NCBI RefSeq assembly: GCF_007489285.1
Contig: NZ_VLIY01000017.1
Location: 47,838 to 110,648 of the forward strand
Length of the DNA: 62,811 nt
DNA from: Skermania sp. ID1734
Lineage (GTDB): Bacteria > Actinomycetota > Actinomycetes > Mycobacteriales > Mycobacteriaceae
Direction: 5' to 3'
Below, piece after piece: positions 17,175 through 25,931 of this stretch (positions within the stretch are counted from its first letter, which is position 1; every line of letters starts with the position of its first letter). Made by a program: the position numbers and the translations under genes. Under the pieces are notes generated by a model. The model searched no databases. It had not been told where the DNA came from and saw only the letters and a program-made list of their open reading frames with translations.

Positions 17175-17226
17175 CCCGCTCCTGCCGCCTTCGGTGCCGT
17201 GCCGCACCGTTGGCGACAGGAGCGGG
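17175..17226. terminator. Bidirectional hairpin terminator
   Basis: Ten-base perfect arms CCCGCTCCTG (17175-17184) and CAGGAGCGGG (17217-17226) with further pairing inside. It separates the Cys-rich peptide gene from the convergent hydroxylase gene and could serve both. Confidence 0.65.
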
Positions 17227-17238
17227 GCTCTCTTGGAG

Positions 17239-18177
17239 CTAACCCGCAGGGCGACCGATTGGTTCGGATTCGGCCAGATCGCGCGGCTGGGGTGCGGTGT
17301 CGCATCCGCCGGAGGTCGTGAACGGATAGGCCAGCTGGTCGACGTAGCCCTTCGGGTAGTTGGGTTTGGCTGCCATGCCGAGGTGTTCGGAGGCGAAGCG
17401 CCGGTTCGGGTCGTAGGAAAAGGTGCGGAACAGGTGGTCCCAGATCAGGGTGAACAGTCCGAAGTTGACGTCACCGATCCCGGCCCACTTGAGGTGATGG
17501 AAGCGGTGCCCCTCGTTCAGGGCCAGAAGGTACTTCGCCGGGCCGACGCGGTAGTCGGCGTTCGAGTGCTGCAGGAGCAGCTGGATCGCGACGGCGAGGG
17601 CGAGCGCAGAGGCGACGTCGACGGGCAGGCCGATCAGGATCAGCGGCGCGACGCCCGCGGCCATCTCGATGGTCTGGTGCAGGGGATGCTTCATCAGCCC
17701 GTTGAGGCCGTAGAACCGGGTGACGCTGTGGTGGACGGCATGGAAGCGCCACAGCCCGCCGATCTTGTGGCTGGCGAGGTGCACGACGGTGATACCGAGG
17801 TCGGCGATCAGGATCGCGGCCATTACCTGCAGTAGGAAAGGCCAGCTACGCGGCCAGATCCCTGGCGCGGGGACGATCGCGGCCAGTAGCGGGATGGCGG
17901 CGACGCTGACCAGGATCAGGGTTTCGTTTACGGCGGCGTGGATGCGGTCCCGCCTACTGTCACCCTGGTCATGGTTCCATGCCGCCTCGTACGGGATGAC
18001 CCGTTCCACCAGGAACGATGCCGCGACCGCGACGGCCAAGACCAGCAGGAGCCAGTACTTCGGGGCCCCGGCGGCGGCGAGCGCGACGGCGACACCGTTG
18101 AGCCCGAGCAGCATGAACGGCACATACCCGTAGCGGGCGAGCCGCTGGACGGGCGTGCGAGTGATGGTGGTATCCAT
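17239..18177 (-). CDS. Sterol desaturase / fatty-acid hydroxylase family membrane protein
   Basis: 312 residues with several membrane segments and the three histidine clusters of the family: HLASH, HAVHH and HRFHH. These ligate a di-iron centre that hydroxylates or desaturates lipids. The substrate cannot be told from sequence. It is third in the reverse series CadD, AraC, hydroxylase, 47 bases from the AraC gene, suggesting lipid modification as part of a metal or stress response. Confidence 0.85.
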   Translation of the reverse strand: MDTTITRTPVQRLARYGYVPFMLLGLNGVAVALAAAGAPKYWLLLVLAVAVAASFLVERVIPYEAAWNHDQGDSRRDRIHAAVNETLILVSVAAIPLLAAIVPAPGIWPRSWPFLLQVMAAILIADLGITVVHLASHKIGGLWRFHAVHHSVTRFYGLNGLMKHPLHQTIEMAAGVAPLILIGLPVDVASALALAVAIQLLLQHSNADYRVGPAKYLLALNEGHRFHHLKWAGIGDVNFGLFTLIWDHLFRTFSYDPNRRFASEHLGMAAKPNYPKGYVDQLAYPFTTSGGCDTAPQPRDLAESEPIGRPAG

Positions 18178-18224
18178 GCCTTCAAGCCTGATCCGCCCAC
18201 CCGCTGGGGGCTTGAACGATTCGG

Positions 18225-18977
18225 CTACAACGCCGGATCGATGTCCCAGTGCACATGTCGGCTCAGCGCGGACGGCGGGAGACCAAAGATCTCCCGGCAG
18301 GTCCGGGTCAGGTGCGCGCTGTCGGCGAAACCGGCCGCGTGCGCGGCAGCGGTGAGATCATCCCCCGCCGCCACCCGGGTGATCGCAGTCGATAGGCGGA
18401 TCCAGAGCACGTAGCGGCGCACCGGAAGCCCGACCTGATCGCTGAACAGGTGGGTCAGCCTGCTCACCGAGATCCCGACCCGATGGGCGAGGTCACTGGT
18501 GCGGACCGGGCCCTGCGCAACCAGTCCCGGCAGCAGATCCTGTGCCGCCGCTACTGCGGGGTGCTTTGCCTGCCTATCGGCGATTTGCTCGCCGGGCAGG
18601 AGGATCAGGAACAGGTTGGTGATGACCACAGCCAGCGACCGGTACGGATGATCGGGCCCGACCAGGGGTGGTCCGCCGGTCCAGCCGACGTCGCGACACC
18701 GCTGGTGGGCGGCGCGGCCCGCTGCGGTGTCGGGATCGAGGAACACCACGGTGCCCACGCCCGCCCCGACCTCGATCCAGTGCTGGGTGTCGGCGGGAAC
18801 AATGACGTGGGTGCCGCGCTGCCGGTCGCCGCGCTCATCGACCACGGTCAGCGGCGTGTTGGCGGTCATGATCTGCACGGCGTGGTGGGCGTGTGTGTCG
18901 GTGCGGCCGATCGACCCACTGAACGCCAGGATCCCCGGGCGAATCAGAGCGGATCCCCGCCACACACCCTCCGTCAT
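18225..18977 (-). CDS. AraC-family transcriptional regulator
   Basis: 250 residues. The C-terminal part (about 150-240) has two HTH units; the first reads SDLAHRVGISVSRLTHLF and the second includes LTAAAHAAGFADSAHLTR, the AraC signature. The N-terminal cupin-like part has His residues (HAHHAVQIM) that could bind a ligand. Its ATG overlaps the cadD stop as ATGA, so it is co-expressed with the exporter and may control the downstream hydroxylase gene. Confidence 0.85.
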   Translation of the reverse strand: MTEGVWRGSALIRPGILAFSGSIGRTDTHAHHAVQIMTANTPLTVVDERGDRQRGTHVIVPADTQHWIEVGAGVGTVVFLDPDTAAGRAAHQRCRDVGWTGGPPLVGPDHPYRSLAVVITNLFLILLPGEQIADRQAKHPAVAAAQDLLPGLVAQGPVRTSDLAHRVGISVSRLTHLFSDQVGLPVRRYVLWIRLSTAITRVAAGDDLTAAAHAAGFADSAHLTRTCREIFGLPPSALSRHVHWDIDPAL

Positions 18978-19567
18978 GTCAGGGCCGTGAATAGCCTTGG
19001 GATGACGCCGGATTCGAGCAGGATGACCGCGCCGAGAACGATGAACACCAACGGTACGAGCCAGTGGTCGACCTTCTCGAGGGTCTCAGTGACCCTCTCG
19101 TGGGTACCGAGGAGTCGGCCCGCGCCGCACCAGATGGCGACGCAGACCATGAAGACCGCGATCGTCACCGCGGTCTGTGCGGGTGCGAGGGTGCGGAACA
19201 CGGGCGTGTAGACGGAGATGTTGTCGGCACCGTTGGCGATGGTGATGCCGGCGACGCCGAGCAGGCCGGTGGCGACCACGGCGGACTCGCCGTCGCCGTT
19301 GCGGCTGGCGATCAGGCCGCGGACGCCGAGGGCGAGGGGAAGGAGGCCGAGCAGACCGACCCATTCGTCGGGGACGATCACCAGGCCCAGCGCCGCAATC
19401 ACGCTGATCAAGACGAGCGCACTGAACCCGAGGTACTGGCCGGCGACGATCTGCCATGGCCGCGGTCGGCCACGGGTCGAGGCCACGAACAGTACGGTCA
19501 GAACCACGATGTCATCGACATTGGTACCCGCAAACATCGCGACGGCCGCGAGGACGGTACCGATCAC
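18974..19567 (-). CDS. cadD: CadD-like cadmium resistance transporter
   Basis: 197 residues from a GTG start behind GGGAG. It has six hydrophobic segments and the N-terminal acidic motif GTNVDDIVVL typical of CadD/cadmium-resistance transporters of the LysE superfamily. The second half repeats the pattern with NGADNISVY. Length matches the family (about 200). It is the first gene after the perfect CmtR-type operator at 19705-19730, which strongly suggests Cd-responsive control by the CmtR-like sensors. Longer upstream frames exist but do not look like protein. Confidence 0.85.
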   Translation of the reverse strand: MIGTVLAAVAMFAGTNVDDIVVLTVLFVASTRGRPRPWQIVAGQYLGFSALVLISVIAALGLVIVPDEWVGLLGLLPLALGVRGLIASRNGDGESAVVATGLLGVAGITIANGADNISVYTPVFRTLAPAQTAVTIAVFMVCVAIWCGAGRLLGTHERVTETLEKVDHWLVPLVFIVLGAVILLESGVIPRLFTALT

Positions 19568-19704
19568 TTCGCATACTCCCGGAGAGGGACGTCGAAACCC
19601 TTGGCCCGGAACATAACTCGCGCCTCGCCCGTCAACGAGCAAGGCAATACCGACTCCGCCGGACCAGCGAACGATGCCGTTGCGGCAGCACGTCCCCACT
19701 TTTC

Positions 19705-19730
19705 TATCATCGCCATTAGGCGATGATAGC
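19705..19730. promoter_or_regulatory. Perfect CmtR-type operator upstream of cadD
   Basis: Inverted repeat with 11-base perfect arms, CTATCATCGCC (19705-19715) and GGCGATGATAG (19720-19730), separated by ATTA. The same motif recurs at 29505-29531 and as a half-site at 16983, all beside CmtR-like or Cd-export genes. Confidence 0.75.
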
Positions 19731-20083
19731 GTAAAATGGTGCTGATTCTGAAGTGGGGCGATGGCCCAGGGGCTCGCCAGGAAAGGCGCGATAGTCGAGC
19801 GAAAAGTAGGCGCTGGTCGGGCCGATGCAAAATCCCTACCTCATGCGCCGCGGCGAATCTAACCAACGACGATTTCCCAGCAACAACGAACCCATCAGTT
19901 GGAACACCTGTCGCCATGCCATACAAGCAGGAGGCTCCGTAGACGACAGCCATGCCTTTCCGGACAAGCGACATCGGCGCATCCGAGGCACACGACCAGC
20001 TCAATGCTTGCCGTCACGTCGTAGTCCCAGAGCAGATCATCGCACTATGTTCGAGCGCACCAGCGCCACATCCGGCACGCAGA
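19731..20083. other. Region without a confident gene
   Basis: About 350 bases between the cadD operator and the persulfide dioxygenase gene. Only short uneven frames are present on either strand. It is probably the promoter-distal junction of two resistance modules. Confidence 0.35.
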
Positions 20084-21463
20084 TCAAGCCGTCGCGTTGT
20101 GGTCAATCCACTCGTTGTAGCCGCCGATCAGGTCGCTGACCTGCTCGATGCCGTGGGCGCGGAGCAGTGACGCGGCGACGCTCGAGCGCCATCCGCCGGC
20201 GCAGTGCACGACAATCGGCCTGTCGATGGGCAGTTCGTCGATTCGGGAACGTAACTGTGCCAACGGGATCGGCAACGATCCTGAGATGACACCGAACTCG
20301 CGTTCGCCGGGATTGCGGATGTCGACGAGAGTGACCGCGTCGTCGGCGAGCAGCCGATCGAGTTCCTCGACCGTAGTCCTCGGTGCCGCCTGCAGCAGCT
20401 CTGCCAGTTCAGCGGTGAAGGTGCCGTCGCTGTCGACGTTGAAGTACCCGACCGCTTCATCCGAGCCGATACGGGCCAACCGCATCGCAGCCTCCTGCTC
20501 CTCGCCGGGGTAGGTGATCAGCACGATCCGGTCGCCAATCTCGGCGACCATGCCACCGGTCTCGGCGAACCGGCCGTCGAATCCGACGTTTACCGACCCA
20601 CGCAGATGTTCGGCGGCGAAGTCGTCGGGGGTGCGGGCGTCGAGGACCCGGGTTCCTGCAGCCAGCTCGGCGCGCAACTGCTCCGCGGTGACCGCCGGGA
20701 TGCTGCGGTCCTGATCGAGCACCGCCCGACTGCCCTTGTTCAGGGCGGCATTGACGTGGAAGTACTCCGGGACCGCAGGCTGACCGTCGGTGATCAAGGC
20801 GACGAACGAATCCTCACTCATCGGCTGCACCGACGGATTGGTCCGCCGCTGCTCACCGATCGTCGAGGTCAGCTCCGCGGACAGGTTCTTTCCACACGAT
20901 GAGCCGGCGCCGTGCGCGGGCATCACCGTCACCGCATCCGGCAGTTCCAACAGCGTCTGGTGGATGGTGCGATACATGGCGCGAGCGAGATCGGTGTTTG
21001 AGCCGTCGCCGAGGTTGACCAGGTCGGGTCGACCGACGTCTCCGATGAACAGCGAGTCGCCGGTGAGCACGGCTGTCGGGCGGGCTTGCGGGGTTTCCCG
21101 CACCAATAGGCTGATCGACTCCCAGGTGTGACCCGGGGTGGACAGCACTTCGAGGTCGACCTCCCCGAGGGAGACGTGCTCACCGTGCGCGAGGCGACGA
21201 ATCGGGTAGTCGGTTTCGGCGGCTTCGCCGAAACCGATCCACGCGCCGGTCGCCGCGAGCAGCTCGAGGTGACCGGAGACGAAGTCCGCATGGAAATGGG
21301 TGTTGATCACCCCTTCGATCGTCAGTCCGTGCCGGCGAGCGTCGTCGAGGTACTCGGTGATGTCGCGGCGCGGATCGACGACGATCGCCCGGCCGGTGCT
21401 CTCGTCACCGATCAGGTACGAGGCATGGGACAGGCATTCGATGTAGTACTGCTCGAGAATCAT
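20084..21463 (-). CDS. CstB-like persulfide dioxygenase-sulfurtransferase
   Basis: 459 residues from the ATG at 21463, behind a GGAGGAAG site. Residues 1-240 form a metallo-beta-lactamase fold of the persulfide dioxygenase type, with H56-x-H58-x-D60 and H65. Two rhodanese domains follow: the first lacks a catalytic Cys (ITYPGEEQE), the second has CAGGWRS with Cys at about 421. This MBL, inactive rhodanese, active rhodanese order is that of CstB, which oxidises persulfides and polysulfides. Promoter region carries two CstR-type operators, so it belongs to the reactive-sulfur regulon of this region. Confidence 0.9.
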   Translation of the reverse strand: MILEQYYIECLSHASYLIGDESTGRAIVVDPRRDITEYLDDARRHGLTIEGVINTHFHADFVSGHLELLAATGAWIGFGEAAETDYPIRRLAHGEHVSLGEVDLEVLSTPGHTWESISLLVRETPQARPTAVLTGDSLFIGDVGRPDLVNLGDGSNTDLARAMYRTIHQTLLELPDAVTVMPAHGAGSSCGKNLSAELTSTIGEQRRTNPSVQPMSEDSFVALITDGQPAVPEYFHVNAALNKGSRAVLDQDRSIPAVTAEQLRAELAAGTRVLDARTPDDFAAEHLRGSVNVGFDGRFAETGGMVAEIGDRIVLITYPGEEQEAAMRLARIGSDEAVGYFNVDSDGTFTAELAELLQAAPRTTVEELDRLLADDAVTLVDIRNPGEREFGVISGSLPIPLAQLRSRIDELPIDRPIVVHCAGGWRSSVAASLLRAHGIEQVSDLIGGYNEWIDHNATA

Positions 21464-21523
21464 TGCGCTTCCTCCGGTCGGGGCGGCAGGGCTCTTCTTT
21501 GCCCGATGTAAACAGGGTGCCAG

Positions 21524-21561
21524 ATACCCCATAGGGTATGCAAGTACCCCTAGGGGTATAC
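21524..21561. promoter_or_regulatory. Two CsoR/CstR-type operators between divergent sulfur genes
   Basis: ATACCCCATAGGGTAT (21524-21539) and GTACCCCTAGGGGTATAC (21544-21561) are palindromes of the type bound by CsoR/CstR-family repressors. They lie between the divergent persulfide dioxygenase and rhodanese genes, so could control both. Confidence 0.8.
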
Positions 21562-21611
21562 CAGCCCGCGCCAGGGAAACGCTAAGTCGACACGAGATCG
21601 AGAAATGAATA

Positions 21612-21932
21612 GTGAGGGAAGTTGATATCGAAGCTTTCAGCGACGCGTGGAAGACGGGCGCGCCGGCGGTCGACGTGCGGGAGGGTTACGAGTACGAGCA
21701 GGCGCACGCGCCCGGGGCCCTCTGGATTCCACTCGGCGAGCTTCGTTCCTGGCTGGCCGAGGTCCCGAAGGCGGAGACCGCGTCCGTGATCCGTGCGTCC
21801 GGTAATCGCAGTCTGTTCGGTGCCGACATCCTCGCGGCCGCAGGCCCGTGCGCGATCTCGGTCGCCAGCGGCACGGGTGCATGGCTGCGATCCGGTCGCC
21901 CGAGGGAGCGGGGCGCGCCCGATGAGCGCTGA
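21612..21932 (+). CDS. Rhodanese-like domain protein lacking the catalytic cysteine
   Basis: 106 residues with GTG start. It has the rhodanese layout: VDVREGYEYEQAHAPGALWIP near the N-terminus and a final GTGAWLRSGRP. At the active-site loop the sequence is VIRASGNRS, with Arg61 where sulfurtransferases have Cys, so it should be unable to form the persulfide. It may bind sulfane or act as a regulatory or partner domain. It sits under the same operators as the CstB-like gene. Confidence 0.8.
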   Translation: MREVDIEAFSDAWKTGAPAVDVREGYEYEQAHAPGALWIPLGELRSWLAEVPKAETASVIRASGNRSLFGADILAAAGPCAISVASGTGAWLRSGRPRERGAPDER

Positions 21933-22047
21933 CGCCTCGATCGCGCGCGCCCCGCCTCCGGACGACGGCCTTACCTGGGCGACTTTTTCCGATCCTGCTC
22001 GAAAGAACCGATCAGAATTCGTGTGACCACTCACACCTCGACGCTAA

Positions 22048-22063
22048 ATACCCCCATGGGTAT
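22048..22063. promoter_or_regulatory. CsoR/CstR-type operator upstream of the 56-residue peptide
   Basis: ATACCCCCATGGGTAT, a near-perfect copy of the operator, ends 35 bases before the start of the zinc-ribbon peptide gene. Confidence 0.75.
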
Positions 22064-22098
22064 AGTGGACCCTGATTTCCAATCCGAAGGAGGAACCT

Positions 22099-22269
22099 AT
22101 GTGCTACCCCGTCACCTGCTCGACCTGCAAGAAGACGACCTGGGGCGGCTGCGGGGCGCACGTCGATAGCGTCATGAAGTCCGTTCCCGCGTCCCGTCGC
22201 TGCGAATGCAAGAAGGATTCCGGGCCCGCCGGTAGGTCCGGGTTCTTTAGCCGACTCCTCGGCCGCTGA
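22099..22269 (+). CDS. 56-residue Cys-rich zinc-ribbon peptide
   Basis: A small gene with a strong AGGAGG site. The peptide starts MCYPVTCSTCKKTTWGGCG and later has RRCECKK, giving seven cysteines in knuckle-like pairs. Peptides of this kind recur in actinobacteria as unannotated small genes. It is directly under a CstR-type operator, so it is likely induced by reactive sulfur species or metal and may bind zinc or carry persulfides. Role inferred. Confidence 0.7.
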   Translation: MCYPVTCSTCKKTTWGGCGAHVDSVMKSVPASRRCECKKDSGPAGRSGFFSRLLGR

Positions 22270-22296
22270 GCCCGTAGCCCAGAACGCTGGGCGGGC
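22269..22296 (+). terminator. Hairpin after the zinc-ribbon peptide gene
   Basis: Arms beginning AGCCCG...GCCCAG and CTGGGCGGGCT with a short AACG loop overlap the stop codon region and could end transcription of the small gene. Confidence 0.5.
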
Positions 22297-22462
22297 TGCG
22301 GCCGCGCGGCCGAGTGGATGGATCGTCGGACTGGGCTTGCAGCAACGGCAACGGGCTGCCGCACGCGCTCGTCGCGGTCGGGGTGAGCGCGGCCGTCGGC
22401 GGACTGCGACTCGCCGTGAGGGTCACCGTCTTCGCGCAACCGGACGCTGCGATAGCACCTAG

Positions 22463-22500
22463 GTACCCCATGGGGTATACAAATTACCCTCAGGGGTATA
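22463..22500. promoter_or_regulatory. Two CsoR/CstR-type operators upstream of the MMPL gene
   Basis: GTACCCCATGGGGTATAC (22463-22480, perfect in the core) is followed by a weaker copy, TACCCTCAGGGGTATA (22485-22500). Confidence 0.75.
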
Positions 22501-22584
22501 TATTTCGGACCGGCATCCAGCAGTGCCGACTGTTCGCGATGGCCCCTCGTGAATCCCCCCGGGCGGCGCAGTGCGCCCTTTTAT

Positions 22585-22600
22585 ATACCCCCACCCGTAT
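22585..22600. promoter_or_regulatory. CsoR/CstR-type operator adjacent to the MMPL start
   Basis: ATACCCCCACCCGTAT, an imperfect operator copy, lies just before the AAGGAGA ribosome binding site of the transporter gene. Together with the two upstream copies it gives a triple-operator promoter. Confidence 0.6.
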
Positions 22601-22614
22601 AAGGAGACCTCGGA

Positions 22615-24798
22615 ATGAGCAGCAAGAACGCTGTTGCCGGCGATCAGTCGCCGGCAACGACGAAGCAGGATCCCGGCGCCGCCCCGCCAACGATGCAGGG
22701 CGGGCTGGCTCGCATGGGCGTGGTCATGGCAACTCACGCGAGGTGGGTTTTCGGCGCGTGGTTGATCGCCCTGGTCGCACTCGGGGCCGCGGCACCGAGC
22801 GTGTTCGGTTCGCTGGCCGGTGCCGGCTGGCAGGCCAACGGCTCGGAATCGGTGCAGGTTCGCGAGCTGGCCCAGCAACACTTCGGCGGGAACTCCTCTG
22901 CCGCGGTGCAGGTGGTCATGCACTCGGACACCAAGGAGGTCTCCGATCCCGCGGTGCAGCAGGTGCTCGCCGAGGCCACCACCATCTTCCGGGGCGACGA
23001 CCGATTCGGTGAGGTGATTGCGCCCCAGCCCGGCATGTCCATCAGCCCGGACGGGCACACCGGCATCCTGATCGCCGGTGCGAACGCGAGCACCGACGAG
23101 ATGGTCAAGGCCGTCGACGAACTCAAGGGCCAGTTGACAGCGCTGTCGAGGGACGGTGTCGAGGTCTACCCCACCGGCGCGTCCGCACTGTGGAGCGACT
23201 TCAACAAGGCCAACCACGACGCGATGATCAAGGCGGAGATGTTCTCCTGGCCGGTGACCCTGGCGATCATGGTGCTCGCGTTCGGCTCGCTCGTCGCGGC
23301 GGGCCTGCCGCTGCTGCTCACCCTGGCCGGCCTGGTTGCATCGGCGGGCGGGCTTGTTCTGCTCAACGCCGTCACACCGATCTCGGTGTGGGCGATGAAC
23401 TTCGCGATGATGTTCGCCCTCGCACTCGGCATCGACTACGCCCTGTTCATCGTCGCGCGGTTCCGTGACGCGCTGAGCAAGACAGGAGACGCCCGCGCCG
23501 CGGTCGCGGAGACGATGGACACCGCGGGCAAGGCCGTCGTCCTCTCGGGCCTGACCGTGCTCGTGAGCCTGTCCGCCGTCCTGCTCGTTCCCGCCCCGGC
23601 GGTGCGGACCATGGCCGTCGGCATCATGCTTGCGGTGACGTTCGTCCTGGCCGCCACCCTGACCCTGCTCCCCGCGGTGCTCGGCAAGCTCGGACCGAAG
23701 GTCAACGCCGGTTCGCTGCCCTACGCCAAGCGGCAGCAGCACCGCTCCCCGCGGTTCGAGTCCTGGGGCAACCTGCTGCACAAGCACCCGTGGCCGTTCG
23801 CCATCGGCTCGCTCCTGGTCTTGGTCGCGCTGTCCCTGCCGGTGCTCGGCTTGAAGGTGGCGATGCCGTCGATCGAGGTGGTCCCCACCGACGCACCGGT
23901 CCGGCAGGGTTACGAACTCGTCCAGGCACAGATGGGCGAGGGCGCGCCGGGCATGCTCCAGATCGTCGCCCCTACTGCCGAGGCCGAGGCGACCGCGTCG
24001 GCCGCCGCGGCGACCGACGGGATCGCCATGGTCATCCCGCCGATGCCCGCCATGGACGGCTCGGATTACGTGATGCTGCAGGCGATGCCGAACGTCGACC
24101 CCTCCGACGAGGCGATGGGCTCGATCCTCACCCAACTGCGTTCGGACCTACCCGAGCCGGCACTGGTCGGCGGCGCGCCTGCCGAGAACCTCGACCTACA
24201 GCAGGCACTGAACGACTACCTACCCCTGATCGTCGGCATAATCCTGGTCCTCGGCTTCCTGCTGCTGCTGGTCGCACTGCAGGCGCCGCTGATCGCCCTC
24301 CTGGGCACGGTGGTGAGCCTGCTCTCGACCGCCGCTGCGTTCGGAGTCGCCAAGCTGATCTTCCAGGACGGACACGGCTCCGGACTGCTCGGCTTCACCC
24401 CGCAGGGATTCCTCGACGGCTGGGGACCGGTGTTCTTCTTCGCAATGATCTTCGCCATCGCGATGGACTACACGGTATTCCTGCTCTCGACCGCCAAGGA
24501 ACACTACGAGGAATCGGGCGACCCAAAGGTGGCACACGTCATGGGGCTCGCGCACTCGGGCCGCGTCATCGCCGCCGCGGCCGCGGTGATGGTGGCGGTG
24601 TTCTTCACCTTCGCGCTCGCCGATCCGCTTCCGCCGAAGGAGATGGGCATCATCCTCGGGGTCGCGGTGCTGCTCGACGCTGTACTCATCCGGCTCGTTC
24701 TCCTGCCGGTTCTGTTGCGCCTGACCGGCCATGCTGCCTGGTGGTCGCCGGCCTGGCTGCGACGGATCCTGCCGAACATCAGCTTTTCACACGGCTGA
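22615..24798 (+). CDS. MMPL-family RND transporter
   Basis: 727 residues with the MMPL layout: one N-terminal membrane helix, a large exported loop, a six-helix block, then a second loop and second block. The diagnostic segment GIDYALFIVARFRD lies at about 265-280, and the second half has AMDYTVFLLSTAKEHYEE. MMPL proteins export lipids or small molecules using the proton gradient. Here it is under three CstR-type operators, so a role in sulfur or metal stress is likely. A Met/Pro-rich stretch occurs in the second loop (AMVIPPMPAMDG). Confidence 0.9.
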   Translation: MSSKNAVAGDQSPATTKQDPGAAPPTMQGGLARMGVVMATHARWVFGAWLIALVALGAAAPSVFGSLAGAGWQANGSESVQVRELAQQHFGGNSSAAVQVVMHSDTKEVSDPAVQQVLAEATTIFRGDDRFGEVIAPQPGMSISPDGHTGILIAGANASTDEMVKAVDELKGQLTALSRDGVEVYPTGASALWSDFNKANHDAMIKAEMFSWPVTLAIMVLAFGSLVAAGLPLLLTLAGLVASAGGLVLLNAVTPISVWAMNFAMMFALALGIDYALFIVARFRDALSKTGDARAAVAETMDTAGKAVVLSGLTVLVSLSAVLLVPAPAVRTMAVGIMLAVTFVLAATLTLLPAVLGKLGPKVNAGSLPYAKRQQHRSPRFESWGNLLHKHPWPFAIGSLLVLVALSLPVLGLKVAMPSIEVVPTDAPVRQGYELVQAQMGEGAPGMLQIVAPTAEAEATASAAAATDGIAMVIPPMPAMDGSDYVMLQAMPNVDPSDEAMGSILTQLRSDLPEPALVGGAPAENLDLQQALNDYLPLIVGIILVLGFLLLLVALQAPLIALLGTVVSLLSTAAAFGVAKLIFQDGHGSGLLGFTPQGFLDGWGPVFFFAMIFAIAMDYTVFLLSTAKEHYEESGDPKVAHVMGLAHSGRVIAAAAAVMVAVFFTFALADPLPPKEMGIILGVAVLLDAVLIRLVLLPVLLRLTGHAAWWSPAWLRRILPNISFSHG

Positions 24799-24804
24799 TG
24801 TGTT

Positions 24805-24836
24805 GGGTATGCGTGGTGGGGATCACCCCATCACGC

Positions 24837-24842
<6 letters not shown>
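24805..24842 (+). terminator. Hairpin terminator overlapping the CstR operator
   Basis: Eleven-base perfect arms GGGTATGCGTG (24805-24815) and CACGCATACCC (24832-24842) follow the transporter stop. The right arm runs into the next operator, so the same bases may both end one transcript and bind the repressor of the next. Confidence 0.6.
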
Positions 24843-25153
<311 letters not shown>

Positions 25154-25178
25154 CAAATCCGCACTGAAAGGGAGACCC

Positions 25179-25424
25179 ATGAAGAACCTTCCCCGCCACC
25201 AGGGCTGGACCGTCGAACGCGTTGTCCCGCTGATGGCCGGCGTGATTGTGCTCCTGAGTGTGGCCCTGACCCTGACCTTCACACCGTTGTGGCTGCTGCT
25301 CACGGGGTTCGTGGGCGCCAACCTCGTCTTCTACTCGGCGGCCGGATGGTGCCCCGCCAGCCTGATCATGGAAAGGGCCGGACTCGAGCGCGCCAGCTGC
25401 CGTATCCCGACGGCCGTCAACTAG
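25179..25424 (+). CDS. DUF2892 / YgaP-type membrane protein
   Basis: 81 residues with an N-terminal RxxGW-type start and two membrane segments (about 14-34 and 38-60), ending with GWCPASLIM, the pattern of the membrane part of YgaP-like rhodaneses (DUF2892). A Cys in the second half is typical. It lies in the cstR operon, 25 bases downstream, and may partner a rhodanese at the membrane. Confidence 0.8.
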   Translation: MKNLPRHQGWTVERVVPLMAGVIVLLSVALTLTFTPLWLLLTGFVGANLVFYSAAGWCPASLIMERAGLERASCRIPTAVN

Positions 25425-25465
25425 ACACCTTGGAAACCTCGACCAACGAGAACGGAGACCCACCG

Positions 25466-25870
25466 ATGAACTTGGCACTGTCCACCACACTGGAGACCTC
25501 ATTCGGTGACGCCGTCACCCGCACCCGCGCGGCATTGCAAGAACAAGGATTCGGCGTACTCACCGAGATCGACATGCAGGCCACTCTGAAGGCCAAGCTC
25601 GGCGAGGACATGGAGCGCTACCTCATTCTCGGTGCCTGCAATCCACCGCTCGCCCATCGGGCCGTGGAGGTGAACCGTCAGATCGGACTGCTCCTGCCCT
25701 GCAACGTCATCGTGCGTGAGGACCCGACCACTGAGGGCTCCGTCGTGGTGGAAGCGATGAACCCGCAGTTGATGGTGCAGGTCACCGGCGAACCCGGACT
25801 CGAAGCCGTCGCTGAGGACGCCGGCCGACGCTTGCAGTCCGCGATCGACACCCTCGCCGCCCAACTCTGA
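25466..25870 (+). CDS. DUF302 family protein
   Basis: 134 residues from the ATG at 25466. Contains the DUF302 pattern GFGVLTEIDMQATLKAKLG and LGACNPPLAHRAV, with a conserved Cys-Asn-Pro region that binds an unknown ligand. DUF302 genes frequently accompany sulfur oxidation and CsoR/CstR-family genes. It follows the DUF2892 gene and precedes the TauE exporter in a consistent operon. Confidence 0.85.
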   Translation: MNLALSTTLETSFGDAVTRTRAALQEQGFGVLTEIDMQATLKAKLGEDMERYLILGACNPPLAHRAVEVNRQIGLLLPCNVIVREDPTTEGSVVVEAMNPQLMVQVTGEPGLEAVAEDAGRRLQSAIDTLAAQL

Positions 25871-25931
25871 GACGCTCGTCGACCGAGGAAACGCAACCGA
25901 ACATAGCGACTCGAGGCCACAGGAGACATCG

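Noticed and set aside
22459-24135. Long reverse frame opposite the MMPL transporter
   Set aside because: Low-complexity Arg/Gly/His/Asp text typical of antisense in high-GC DNA; the forward frame is a clear transporter.
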